A DNA stretch of 54,636 nucleotides. Source: Candidatus Copromonas faecavium (nom. illeg.) (GTDB lineage: Bacteria > Bacillota > Clostridia > Lachnospirales > Lachnospiraceae). Where the stretch lies: positions 1-54,636 of the forward strand of contig DVGC01000023.1 in NCBI GenBank assembly GCA_018712915.1, in the 5' to 3' direction. This document shows positions 45,482 through 52,890 of the stretch, piece after piece (the first letter of the stretch is position 1; every line of letters begins with the position of its first letter). Under the pieces are notes generated by a model. That model was not told where the DNA came from. It did no database searches and saw nothing but the letters and a program-made list of their open reading frames with translations. The translations under genes were made by a program, and so were the position numbers.

Positions 45482-45552
45482 AGCAGATAACGGGAGTCGA
45501 ACCCGCCTTTCCAGCTTGGGAAGCTAGCGTTCTACCGATGAACCATATCTGC
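45482..45552 (-). tRNA. tRNA-Gly(CCC)
   Basis: Acceptor GCAGATA/TATCTGC with discriminator U, D-arm GTTC/GAAC, anticodon stem CTAGC/GCTGG with loop TTCCCAA (CCC, reads GGG), T-arm with TTCGACT. 71 bases; no encoded CCA. Confidence 0.93.
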
Positions 45553-45560
45553 ACAAAAAA

Positions 45561-45633
45561 TGGAGCATATGGGATTCGAACCCACGACCTTTTGAATGCC
45601 ATTCAAACGCGCTCCCAACTGCGCTAATGCCCC
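45561..45633 (-). tRNA. tRNA-Ala(GGC)
   Basis: Acceptor GGGGCAT/ATGCTCC with the alanine identity G3-U70 pair, D-arm GCGC/GCGC, anticodon stem TTTGA/TCAAA with loop ATGGCAT (GGC, reads GCC), T-arm GTGGG/CCCAT with TTCGAAT. Discriminator A; CCA not encoded. Transcribed with tRNA-Gly from the promoter at 45643-45671. Confidence 0.93.
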
Positions 45634-45642
45634 ATGGCCAAT

Positions 45643-45671
45643 ATCATAGCATACTTTTTGAAATTTCTCAA
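45643..45671 (-). promoter_or_regulatory. Promoter of the tRNA-Ala / tRNA-Gly unit
   Basis: On the minus strand TTGAGA (45666-45671), 17 bases, TATGAT (45643-45648). Confidence 0.75.
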
Positions 45672-45801
45672 GTTCTTTTTCAAAATAATTCGGAAATAAA
45701 TTTTCAAAATCATTCCGATTCAGCCCTCTGTTTTGAAAGACAGCGGGGCTATTTTTTCTGCATTCGCATATGTTATAGAAACATCTTAATTTGAGGCAAT
45801 T

Positions 45802-46719
45802 ATGGAACAAGGATATTTGCAGGTTGATGTTGTTTCTGATACCAGCAGCTTTCCGATACAAAACGCAGATGTTTCCATTGCATCTTCTGAAAATCCCGAA
45901 CGGATCCTGGATCATTTGACGACCAACAGCTCCGGTCAGACGGAAAATGTGACTCTTGACGCACCGGATCGGGAACTGAGCCTTCATCCGGGGGAGATTC
46001 GGCCTTATTCAGAATATAATGTGACCATCACCGCTCCGGGATATGAGCCGGTGGTCATAAAAGGATCGGAGATTCTTGCAGGCACCACATCGGTTCAGTT
46101 TGTCCGCCTTCATCCGCTGGCGAACCGTGACCGGGCAGTGGAAAACATTGTGATTCCGGCTCATACTCTGTACGGGGAGTATCCGCCTAAAATTGCAGAA
46201 AGCGAGATCAAACCTACTTCGGAAACCGGGGAAATCGTGCTGTCCCGGGTGGTGGTTCCTCAGACCATTGTGGTTCATGACGGTCTGCCTTCCAATTCGT
46301 CGGCAAAGGATTATTATGTTCCTTACCGGGACTACATTAAGAATGTGGCGTCCAGTGAGATCTACGCCACCTGGCCCGAGGCCACGATTGTGGCCAATGT
46401 GCTGGCCATCATGTCCTTTACACTGAACCGGGTCTATACGGAATGGTACAGGAATAAGGGATTTGACTTTACCATAACCTCATCCACCGCATATGATCAT
46501 AAATGGATTTATGGAAGGAATATTTATGAAACCATTTCTGTTGTGGTCGATGATATCTTTGACAGCTATCTGTCCAGACCGGGAGTCAAGCAGCCGATTC
46601 TCACACAGTATTGCGATGGAAAGAGGGTCAGCTGTCCAGAGTGGATGGCCATATTGCAAGTGCGTATACATGGGAAAAAGCCTTATTTTATGCGGGTTTC
46701 TTGGCTTTCTATAAGATAA
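45802..46719 (+). pseudogene. 5' fragment of a wall/spore-associated gene broken by element insertion
   Basis: The frame encodes about 280 residues of a protein with a carboxypeptidase-like N-terminal beta domain (GYLQVDVVSDTSSFPIQNADV, PYSEYNVTITAPGYEPVVI) and a SpoIID-like segment (EIYATWPEATIVANVLAIMSFTLNRVYTEWYR ... FDFTITSSTAYDHKW). Full-length relatives, as I recall them, continue after CPEWM with a GSKxLGxxG stretch and a peptidoglycan-binding domain. Here sequence homology stops at CPEWM (about 46645), and a short chimeric tail runs to the stop at 46719 within the mobile element. GAGG precedes the ATG. It may still give a truncated protein. Confidence 0.75.
46630..46665. other. Probable attL region
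   Basis: The host gene stops resembling its family right after the codons for CPEWM (TGTCCAGAGTGGATG, 46630-46644). The crossover is therefore near 46640-46655; the core dinucleotide cannot be fixed without attR or an empty site. Confidence 0.5.
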
Positions 46720-48215
46720 TAATAGACGTCAATATGCATCGTTTCACGATTAAAAACAATTTTGTTCACAATACTTCTTAAAGCAACATTCTTTTGGTAC
46801 ATCGTAAAGTCATCGGAATTTATAATGTCGATTACAGAGCGAATATTTTTCATCATGCGGGAATCCCTGCTATACGTTTCTTCATCGTTCCGAGAGGATC
46901 GGAGCTGTTCCAGGGAAGCTTCCAGGGAGGACCGTTCTTCTGCAATCAGGACTTTATTGTGTTTGTATTCTTCTAAAGTATCAATGCCGTCCATATAGGC
47001 ATCCTTTGCCCGCCGTTCTTTTTGCTTTAGTTTCTGCAGCAAATTCGTAATCGTTTCCAACTCTTTTGTACTCTCCGAAGGGGCAGGTCTGCGGACCTCA
47101 TAGTCTATCGTTCCAGACTCTACCGCGTCTTCCAGAGCCCTTATCACGGCCGGGACAATATCTTTTTCAGTTACATAATGATTTGCCTGGCATTTTCCCT
47201 TTAAATAGCCATAACATTGAAATGTGTGGTGAGTGGCTACGTTTTTCCGGTGACGAATGCATGAAGAAAGAGTGCGTCCGCAGCTAGAGCATTTTAAGAG
47301 GCCGCTTAGCCAATGTTTTGTGACTTCAACCGGCTTAGCATTTTTGGGGCGATATTCAGCAGCATATCTTTCGGAAGCCTTTTCAAATAATTCTTTACTG
47401 ATGATAGCCGGATGATGGCCATCTGTAATGATCCATTCCGACCGGTCACGAATCTGGTTGGTAGCATTGCAGGTACGGTTCCAACGCACGATGCCAGCAT
47501 AAGCAGGATTTTGAAGGATATATTCTACGGAGCGCTTTTCAAATTGTTTTCCCTGACTGGTTTTCAGCCCCAGGCTGTTGAGATACTTTGTGAGAGCATA
47601 AATACTCATTTTACTGTTTACATATTTGTCAAAGATCATCCGGACAACTTCCGCCTCTTCCGGAACAATTTCCGGGGTTGCTTTGTGATATGGAATCCGA
47701 TATCCCAGTGGCGGCCGGCACTGGTATCCGCCAGCGACTGCCTTGGATTTCATCCCGCGGGTAACGTCCTGCGCTAAATTGTAGGAGTAAAACTCATCTT
47801 GCCATTCAATAATCATTTCAATTAGCCGTCCGTACATTCCATCGAGAACCGGTTCTGAAATGCTGACGACATCGATTCCCAACTTTTTTCGGAGCATGCC
47901 CTTATAAAAGGTGCTTTCATCCTGATTCCTGGCAAAACGTGAGAATTTCCAGACCAGAATACAGTCAAACGGTTTTGGTTTTGTTTTTGCCGTAGCAATC
48001 ATTTTTTGAAATTGCGGTCGATTTTCTGCCCGTTTTCCGCTGCGGCCTTCAGATTCCATAAATATGTTTTCCTTTGGGATTACAATGTTGTTTGTTTTTG
48101 CATAGGTTAAAATGGAATCCAGCTGAGACTCCGGACTCAGATCCATCTGACCGTCGGTACTGACACGCACATATGCGGCGCCAATGCGGAGGGAGCGGGT
48201 TGTTTCTTTTGCCAT
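46683..48215 (-). CDS. Large serine recombinase (integrase of the element)
   Basis: A 510-residue site-specific recombinase. Resolvase catalytic domain with Ser19 in YVRVSTDGQ and the arginine region EGRSGKRAENRPQ and SRFARNQDES; a recombinase domain (PPLGYRI ... NPAYAGIVRWNR); a zinc ribbon (CSSCGRTLSSC ... FQCYGYLKGKC); and a coiled coil (KLKQKERRAKDAY ... ERSSLEASLEQL). It integrates and, with a directionality factor, excises the element. AGGAG lies 8 bases before the ATG. Its stop codon lies just inside the left end. Confidence 0.95.
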   Translation of the reverse strand: MAKETTRSLRIGAAYVRVSTDGQMDLSPESQLDSILTYAKTNNIVIPKENIFMESEGRSGKRAENRPQFQKMIATAKTKPKPFDCILVWKFSRFARNQDESTFYKGMLRKKLGIDVVSISEPVLDGMYGRLIEMIIEWQDEFYSYNLAQDVTRGMKSKAVAGGYQCRPPLGYRIPYHKATPEIVPEEAEVVRMIFDKYVNSKMSIYALTKYLNSLGLKTSQGKQFEKRSVEYILQNPAYAGIVRWNRTCNATNQIRDRSEWIITDGHHPAIISKELFEKASERYAAEYRPKNAKPVEVTKHWLSGLLKCSSCGRTLSSCIRHRKNVATHHTFQCYGYLKGKCQANHYVTEKDIVPAVIRALEDAVESGTIDYEVRRPAPSESTKELETITNLLQKLKQKERRAKDAYMDGIDTLEEYKHNKVLIAEERSSLEASLEQLRSSRNDEETYSRDSRMMKNIRSVIDIINSDDFTMYQKNVALRSIVNKIVFNRETMHIDVYYYLIESQETRIK

Positions 48216-48266
48216 AATATCATCTCCTAGTAATTGTATGAAATTTGGGTATAAAAAATACGCCCC

Positions 48267-48337
48267 TTGTCAGGACGTTCCAGGAATGATATAATTTGTG
48301 TGTGTTGAGATTATATCTTTCCTGGGCGACCTGGTAA
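48267..48337. promoter_or_regulatory. Divergent promoters in a 16-base dyad
   Basis: CCAGGAATGATATAAT (48280-48295) and ATTATATCTTTCCTGG (48310-48325) form an inverted repeat with 15 of 16 matches. Plus-strand promoter: TTGTCA (48267-48272), 17 bases, TATAAT (48290-48295). Minus-strand promoter: TTACCA (48332-48337), 16 bases, TATAAT (48310-48315), reading into the recombinase. Each -10 lies in one arm, so a dimeric protein on the dyad would control both. Confidence 0.65.
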
Positions 48338-48387
48338 GAGAAATCTATGAAAAGCCGGTTCCTGTTGGCGCAGGGGCCGGTTTTTTT
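48302..48387 (+). ncRNA. Short RNA divergent from the recombinase
   Basis: About 85 bases from the plus-strand promoter to a strong terminator: CCGGTTCCTG (48355-48364) / CAGGGGCCGG (48371-48380) then seven T. No convincing reading frame; a 14-codon frame from ATG 48347 runs through the terminator. The terminator also abuts the Uma2 stop from the other side. Role unknown. Confidence 0.5.
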
Positions 48388-48928
48388 ATAATAGTTCGGA
48401 AATGCAAATCTTTAAATCAGAGTTGTAAATGGCCACCGGTATCTGGTCATTAAAGGAATAGCTGGCAGACTCTCCATTTTTAAAATCGTAAACCATCACG
48501 CTTTTAGTGGCCGGATTGACAATCCAGTATTCGCGGACATTATATTTCTGGTAGAGCCAGAGTTTTTTCAGATAGTCGTGGCTCTGAGTGCTGGGAGAAA
48601 TAACTTCAGTAATCCAGTCCGGAGCTCCGGAGCAGCCGCGGTCGGTAAATTTGCTTTTATCGCAAATTACAGAAATATCCGGCTCTACCCAGTTCTCATC
48701 GGCGGCATCCAGGTTGACGGCAAAGGGAGCGGGGTAGACCTCGCAATCTCCATCATGATTTCGGATATAATTCTCAATGGTATATGAAATCAGGTGAACA
48801 AGCTTTTGATGAATCCGGCTGGGCGGGGCCATGTCGTAGAACTGGCCATCGATGAGTTCGGCTCGCTTGCCTTCTGGAAGATTCCAGTAGTCCTTTGATG
48901 TATAAGAGTGTTCTTTGGGTAGCGGCAT
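48386..48928 (-). CDS. Uma2 family protein (predicted restriction-endonuclease fold)
   Basis: A 180-residue protein of the Uma2/DUF820 family, abundant in mobile elements. Motifs of the PD-(D/E)xK-like fold are seen: VEPDISVIC, APDWITEVISPST, and DYLKKLWLYQKYNVREYWIVNP. Presumed nuclease activity is a family inference; natural function is not known. GGAGGTG lies 6 bases before the ATG. Confidence 0.85.
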   Translation of the reverse strand: MPLPKEHSYTSKDYWNLPEGKRAELIDGQFYDMAPPSRIHQKLVHLISYTIENYIRNHDGDCEVYPAPFAVNLDAADENWVEPDISVICDKSKFTDRGCSGAPDWITEVISPSTQSHDYLKKLWLYQKYNVREYWIVNPATKSVMVYDFKNGESASYSFNDQIPVAIYNSDLKICISELL

Positions 48929-48940
48929 AGTGGCACCTCC

Positions 48941-49225
48941 TTAAAACTGATTGATGAATTCTTTGAATTGTGAAAAATCTTCTTTGGTCATGATAACCTC
49001 GGAATAGTAATAATCCTTATTGAACAGTATGGCCATAATTTTCTTGAGTTTTATTTTAACGGAAGAAAATACCCCACCCTGGTCACGGTAAAAGTTTCCG
49101 ATCATATAGGAAAGAAAACAGAAGGAGTCATCATCAGGAACAATTTTTAAATGAATCGACTCTTCGCAGCCGCAGCTGCATGTTGCAATCAGTTCGGTTT
49201 TATCGTTGGCTTTCATTACAGACAT
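48941..49225 (-). CDS. Small Cys-rich protein, unknown
   Basis: A 94-residue protein. A CSCGCEE motif near residue 17 may bind zinc; the rest is an alternating hydrophobic/charged domain (IHLKIVPDDDSFCFLSYMIGNFY ... EDFSQFKEFINQF). The ATG at 49225 has GGAGG 8 bases upstream; the frame is open to 49306 but that part overlaps the promoter of the short RNA. Not recognised; follows the toxin-antitoxin locus and precedes uma2 by 12 bases. Confidence 0.6.
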   Translation of the reverse strand: MSVMKANDKTELIATCSCGCEESIHLKIVPDDDSFCFLSYMIGNFYRDQGGVFSSVKIKLKKIMAILFNKDYYYSEVIMTKEDFSQFKEFINQF

Positions 49226-49244
49226 GAAACACTTCCTCCGGAAA

Positions 49245-49273
49245 TTGACATTTAGCTGAATTTGACCTATAAT
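49245..49273 (+). promoter_or_regulatory. Perfect consensus promoter of the antitoxin-like RNA
   Basis: TTGACA (49245-49250), 17 bases, TATAAT (49268-49273). Confidence 0.85.
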
Positions 49274-49279
49274 ATACTT

Positions 49280-49376
49280 AACAGGACAGCCGGAAGGTGA
49301 ATGCACCTCACCCGTCCCGGCGAAGCTTAGCTAAAAAAATAGTCGTCGGCTTGTCAGGGCAGGACGGCTATTTTTT
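49280..49376 (+). ncRNA. Putative type I antitoxin RNA
   Basis: About 97 bases from the consensus promoter to a long terminator stem (49334-49347 with 49363-49376, 14 pairs with one G-U, A-run on the left and T-run on the right). It contains the hairpin AGGTG-AATG-CACCT (49295-49308) and overlaps the 3' end and stop codon of the 27-codon peptide gene on the opposite strand. CGTCCCGGC (49313-49321) is also complementary, with a 2-base bulge, to GCCGGGGGACG in the peptide mRNA leader (49495-49505). Confidence 0.7.
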
Positions 49377-49451
49377 ATGGGTAAAATTTAGAATTGTTAC
49401 AATCAGCATGGCAATGCCAAGAATGATCTGAAATTCTTCATATGTACTCAT
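49368..49451 (-). CDS. 27-residue hydrophobic peptide, putative holin-like type I toxin
   Basis: Starts MSTYEEFQ, has a single hydrophobic segment (IILGIAMLIVTILNF) and ends THKK. This layout (short acidic/polar start, one membrane helix, basic end) is that of the 'putative holin-like toxin' peptides of the TxpA type. AAAGGGGTGG lies 5-8 bases before the ATG. The stop codon is inside the terminator stem shared with the convergent RNA. The peptide is too short for most gene finders. Confidence 0.7.
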   Translation of the reverse strand: MSTYEEFQIILGIAMLIVTILNFTHKK

Positions 49452-49520
49452 AATTACCACCCCTTTCCGCAGGATCTCGGAACGGGCTGGAGCACGTCCC
49501 CCGGCTGTCCGGGTAAGGAT

Positions 49521-49560
49521 ATTATATTGTCAAGGTTAGGCCCCTGTCGCAGGGGCCGGT
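49521..49560 (-). promoter_or_regulatory. Possible promoter of the 27-residue peptide, next to a GC hairpin
   Basis: TATAAT on the minus strand (49521-49526) with GCGACA as a -35 after 18 bases (49545-49550). The -35 lies in the hairpin GGCCCCTG-TCG-CAGGGGCC (49539-49557), which is also likely to stop transcription. Confidence 0.4.
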
Positions 49561-49590
49561 TTATCTTTTTTAAGAAACTACCTTCAAATC

Positions 49591-49606
49591 ATTGCGACGT
49601 CGCAAT
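49591..49606. repeat. Perfect 16-base palindrome after the ImmA-like gene
   Basis: ATTGCGACGTCGCAAT lies immediately after the stop codon of the ImmA-like gene. It could be a terminator core or a protein site; no T-run follows on the minus strand. Confidence 0.5.
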
Positions 49607-50071
49607 TCAAAACAATTCTGCGATTCCTAAATATGGCTCAAACTGAATAATATAATTATTCACTCTAACACTTGTTCCATATATTTGACGGTAGCATTCC
49701 AATGCATCTGTAAGAGTATCTTCCGACACTTCCAAAAATTCTGCCACTTCATACCGGCTCTGGCACTGGTGCTTATATGCTTCAATAATTCCAGAAAGAC
49801 CAATTCTTTTATTATACGCCCACAAGCGGGCAACACGTTCTTGTTTCTGGGCATTGGCTGAGTTCTGATTTAAGATGTTTCCAACAGTGGTGTGGTAATG
49901 TCCCAGTTCTTCGGCGAGGATATCAGCAGTTTTTACGGATGTCATTCCATTCTTTATGGCAATAGAACCATCAATATAAAGTCCTAATAATCGGTCACTT
50001 CGAAAATTCACATAATCGACAGAAACGCCCTCATCGCAGGCTTCCTGTTCCAGGTATTCTTTATCAGTCAA
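49607..50071 (-). CDS. ImmA/IrrE-like metalloprotease
   Basis: A 154-residue protein of the ImmA/IrrE family, which cleaves phage-type repressors and so triggers element induction. The zinc region is ILAEELGHYH, where a Glu replaces the first His of HExxH, a variant I believe is common in Clostridial members. The C-terminal half (SRYEVAEFLEVSEDTLTDALECY) looks like a helix-turn-helix-like recognition part. Start is TTG at 50071 with AGGAG 9 bases upstream. Follows the XRE gene by 12 bases, so it is probably its partner. Confidence 0.78.
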   Translation of the reverse strand: MTDKEYLEQEACDEGVSVDYVNFRSDRLLGLYIDGSIAIKNGMTSVKTADILAEELGHYHTTVGNILNQNSANAQKQERVARLWAYNKRIGLSGIIEAYKHQCQSRYEVAEFLEVSEDTLTDALECYRQIYGTSVRVNNYIIQFEPYLGIAELF

Positions 50072-50083
50072 TAAGATCGGCTC

Positions 50084-50398
50084 CTATTTTTTATTGCGTC
50101 TATTCTTGACAAATTCAGCATAGGCTTTAATATCTTCCAGTTCATCTTCTGTGTATTCGTCACCATCAAAATGGGCGGCCATAGTAATGGGCTCAATATT
50201 TAAACCTAATAAGGTATCAGCAGAAACGTTTAACGCATCGGCTATTTTTTTGATAGTTTGCACATTAGGCTCCCTATTTCCACTTTCATAGAGTGAATAG
50301 GTAGATTTCGCTACCCCTATAATATCTGCTAATTCTTTTTGCGTCATATTTTTCTTTTCTCTGGCAATTCTCAGATTTTCATTAAATTTATCGCCCAT
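50084..50398 (-). CDS. XRE-family repressor
   Basis: A 104-residue DNA-binding protein. HTH_3 domain in the first 65 residues (LRIAREKKNMTQKELADIIGVAKSTYSLYESGNREPNV) and an acidic C-terminal region (EYTEDELEDIKAYAEF). ATG 50398 has GGAGG 8 bases before it. It faces the Cro-like gene across an operator array and most likely represses both directions until the ImmA-like protease acts. Confidence 0.88.
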   Translation of the reverse strand: MGDKFNENLRIAREKKNMTQKELADIIGVAKSTYSLYESGNREPNVQTIKKIADALNVSADTLLGLNIEPITMAAHFDGDEYTEDELEDIKAYAEFVKNRRNKK

Positions 50399-50422
50399 AT
50401 AATGTACCTCCATTTACTTTTG

Positions 50423-50536
50423 ATTATAAAGTTTTAGTGCAAACATGTCAATGAAAAAGTTTGCAAAATGCAAAGAAAACTATTGACAAGTTTGCAATAA
50501 GCAATTATCATATAATCAAAGTTTGCAAAACGCAAA
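50423..50536. promoter_or_regulatory. Divergent promoter region with repeated operators
   Basis: Leftward: TTGACA (50446-50451), 17 bases, TATAAT (50423-50428). Rightward: TTGACA (50483-50488), 17 bases, TATCAT (50506-50511). TTTGC-N5-GCAAA operators are at 50460-50474 and 50522-50536, a near copy at 50491-50505 (in the rightward spacer), and a half-like copy at 50434-50444 in the leftward spacer. This is a phage-type genetic switch. Confidence 0.75.
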
Positions 50537-50555
50537 CAAAAAGGAGGGATATAGA

Positions 50556-50756
50556 TTGTTTAGAAACTTGGAGGCCGAACAAGCGCGGTTTGGTCTTACA
50601 AACCAAAATGTTGCAGATAAACTCGGGATTTCCAGAGTTTCTTACGAGAGTAAGAAGAAAAGTGGAAAATTTACTACGAAGGAAATCAAGGTGCTCTGCA
50701 AATTATTTAAAAGGGGTTTTGATTACCTGTTTGCTGAAGACGAGAAAGGAGCGTGA
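50556..50756 (+). CDS. Cro-like XRE-type regulator
   Basis: A 66-residue helix-turn-helix protein (FGLTNQNVADKLGISRVSYESKKKSGKFTTKEI). The start is a TTG at 50556 with AAGGAGGG 7 bases upstream; no ATG is available. Transcribed divergently from the XRE repressor, as Cro is from CI. It may share its transcript with the next small gene. Confidence 0.75.
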   Translation: MFRNLEAEQARFGLTNQNVADKLGISRVSYESKKKSGKFTTKEIKVLCKLFKRGFDYLFAEDEKGA

Positions 50757-50761
50757 GGAAG

Positions 50762-50944
50762 ATGGAGGATAAAAAGAAAATATTTCTGCTTTTGCAAGAT
50801 ATTTTGACAGAACTTAAAAAAATATCTGAGTACATTTCCTATTTGAAATGGGAAGAGATGTGCAGACGGGAAATCCACACAAAACTTCCCAAAGACAAGC
50901 TTAACCCATCAGAGAAAGGGATGTTTATTGATTCAGAATTCTGA
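50762..50944 (+). CDS. Small coiled-coil protein, unknown
   Basis: A 60-residue protein (MEDKKKIFLLLQDILTEL then KKISEYISYLKWEEM) with amphipathic helices and a charged tail. Starts 6 bases after the Cro-like gene with GAGGAAG just before. Not recognised; its last 12 bases overlap the convergent zinc-ribbon gene. Confidence 0.55.
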   Translation: MEDKKKIFLLLQDILTELKKISEYISYLKWEEMCRREIHTKLPKDKLNPSEKGMFIDSEF

Positions 50945-51184
50945 TTCAATGAAAGAGCATTCAGAACTTTGAAGTTCTTCGGCAGCAAGACAAGCCTGAT
51001 TGTATTCTTCAGCACGATAATATGCAGATGAAGCAATATGGCTTAAGTCTTGCGAACAGCACGGACATTTTAGCTGCGTAATTCGTCCGTTTTGCGAGCG
51101 ATATGTGCTGTCTATCGGAGTCGTGATAATGGTGTGGCAGCTTTCACAGCATATTTTAATGGCTTTGATTTTAGAAAAATGCAT
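50933..51184 (-). CDS. Small zinc-ribbon-like protein, unknown
   Basis: An 83-residue protein with two Cys pairs, CCESC near residue 12 and CPCC near residue 41, which suggest a zinc ribbon, and a helical C-terminal region. AGGAG lies about 11 bases before the ATG. Not recognised. The IS inserted about 60 bases upstream of its start. Confidence 0.55.
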   Translation of the reverse strand: MHFSKIKAIKICCESCHTIITTPIDSTYRSQNGRITQLKCPCCSQDLSHIASSAYYRAEEYNQACLAAEELQSSECSFIESEF

Positions 51185-51349
51185 TTATACATCTTCTCCT
51201 TTCCTCATACTCGGCGCTGGCACGCCTGTAAGTACAGTATAGATAATATGAAGTGACCCCACATTTGTAGCAACGTGGATTTACCTGTATACTGAAGATT
51301 GACAAAATCAATGGTAACAGGGATTACCGCATACAAAAGGAGGCCACCT

Positions 51350-52516
51350 ATGAATAGAATAATCAAAATCGGCATGGATGTCCATAGTAAAAATTACACT
51401 TTATGTGCAATGGAACCCACCATCGGGGCAGAAGACCGGATCTTCGGGGAAGTACAGGTCGCCCCGGACTACAAAGAAGTCATCTGCTTCATCGAATCTT
51501 TGAAGATGAAACTCGGTCCCGATAATAAATATTCTATTGAATGCGGTTATGAGGCAGGCTGTCTCGGCTATACCCTTTACCACCAGCTTACAGGTGCCGG
51601 GGTCAAATGTGTCATACTTGCACCGACTACCATGCTTACCCAGCAGGGAAAGCGGATCAAAACGGATAAGCGTGATGCCCGTCTGATCGCACAATGTCTG
51701 TGTTACGGCGGTTACCATCCGGTTTATATCCCCACCGGCGAAGACGATGCTGTCAAAGAGTATCTCCGGATGAGGGATGATCACAAGCTTGCACTTAAGA
51801 AGCTGAAGCAGCAGATCAATGCGTTTGTTCTCCGGCACGGACATCAGTACAGCGGGACAAAATGGACGATCAGGCATGTTACCTGGCTGAAGAAGTTGGA
51901 ACTCGCTCCAATGTATCGGGAAACGCTGGACGAGTACCTGGCATCCTGTGAGGAACAGGAGGCAAAAATCGAGCGTTACGATAAGCGGATTGAAGAAATC
52001 GCCTCCGAAGCCCGTTATCAGGAGAATGCAAAAAAGCTGGGCTGCTTCCTGGGGATCCGTACGCATACGGCGCTGTCCCTGATCGTGGAAACCGGAGATT
52101 TTAAGCGGTTCGCTAAGGGGAATACCTATGCGGCATTCCTGGGACTGGCGCCTGGAGAGCGTTCCAGCTCAGAAAACGTGAACCGGCTTGGTATATCCAA
52201 AGCAGGGAATACACACCTGCGCTGTCTCTTGATTGAAGCTGCAAAAGGCATCTGTAAAGGAGCCATCGGACATAAGTCCAAAGAACTCCGGTCAAGGCAA
52301 AGCGGACAGCCTGCTGAGGTGATTGCATACGCCGATAAAGCGAATACCCGGCTTCGAAGCAGGTATTATAAAATGATCCGCCATGGGAAGAAGAAAAATG
52401 TAGCAGTAGCAGCTGTGGCAAGAGAACTTGCATGCTTCATCTGGGGCAGGATGACAGGAAATATCAGCATCCGCCCCACGGCAGGTACATCAGGTCCGGC
52501 TGCCAGTCAAGGGTAA
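51350..52516 (+). CDS. IS110/IS1111-family DEDD transposase
   Basis: A 388-residue transposase. N-terminal DEDD RuvC-like domain (KIGMDVHSKNYTL; KTDKRDARLIAQ) and C-terminal Transposase_20 domain (LGCFLGIRTHTALSLIVETGDFKRF, YAAFLGLAPGERSS, RLGISKAGNTHLRCLL). ATG 51350 has AGGAGG 7 bases upstream; the frame upstream to 51299 is non-coding. It acts with a guide RNA from the element's non-coding end. Appears intact. Confidence 0.93.
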   Translation: MNRIIKIGMDVHSKNYTLCAMEPTIGAEDRIFGEVQVAPDYKEVICFIESLKMKLGPDNKYSIECGYEAGCLGYTLYHQLTGAGVKCVILAPTTMLTQQGKRIKTDKRDARLIAQCLCYGGYHPVYIPTGEDDAVKEYLRMRDDHKLALKKLKQQINAFVLRHGHQYSGTKWTIRHVTWLKKLELAPMYRETLDEYLASCEEQEAKIERYDKRIEEIASEARYQENAKKLGCFLGIRTHTALSLIVETGDFKRFAKGNTYAAFLGLAPGERSSSENVNRLGISKAGNTHLRCLLIEAAKGICKGAIGHKSKELRSRQSGQPAEVIAYADKANTRLRSRYYKMIRHGKKKNVAVAAVARELACFIWGRMTGNISIRPTAGTSGPAASQG

Positions 52517-52890
52517 AATGAACCGCTGCGCGGCCCCTGACAGCCACCCGTCCCTGATGGAAAGCACAAACAGGCAGCAGCCAGCAGTAGACTGCAGCCT
52601 GCTGCCAGAATAAAAACAATTGAATATCTGTCAGTATCTGTAAGGGGCTGTGATCCCTGTAAGGTTTGAGCTATCTGCGCCGTTTCTATGTTGGCACTTC
52701 GGTGATCCACGCTTTTAGATCGCAGGGCTCTCGGCGGAACCATTAGCCTGTCGGTAACCAATCCACGAATAACAGAGTGGCCACATGCCGGGAACTGTTA
52801 AATCAGAGCTCCTTCCAGATGCTGACAGATCGCACAAGTGTGACTGTCAAGAAAAAGTTTCCTGGAAACGGAATTTACCTCTTGACAAAA
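52517..52890 (+). ncRNA. Candidate seekRNA/bridge RNA region of the IS
   Basis: 374 bases with no gene between the transposase stop and the right inverted repeat. In IS1111-type elements the guide RNA is known to lie here. Seen: a strong hairpin GGCAGCAG/CTGCTGCC (52573-52606), then structured GC-rich sequence to about 52840 and GTTTCCTGGAAAC (52857-52869). Limits of the RNA cannot be set by eye. Confidence 0.5.

Noticed and set aside
45720..45760. Hairpin AGCCC...GGGGCT with a T-run before the broken wall gene
   Set aside because: It looks like a terminator, but no plus-strand gene ends upstream of it, so I could not assign a role.
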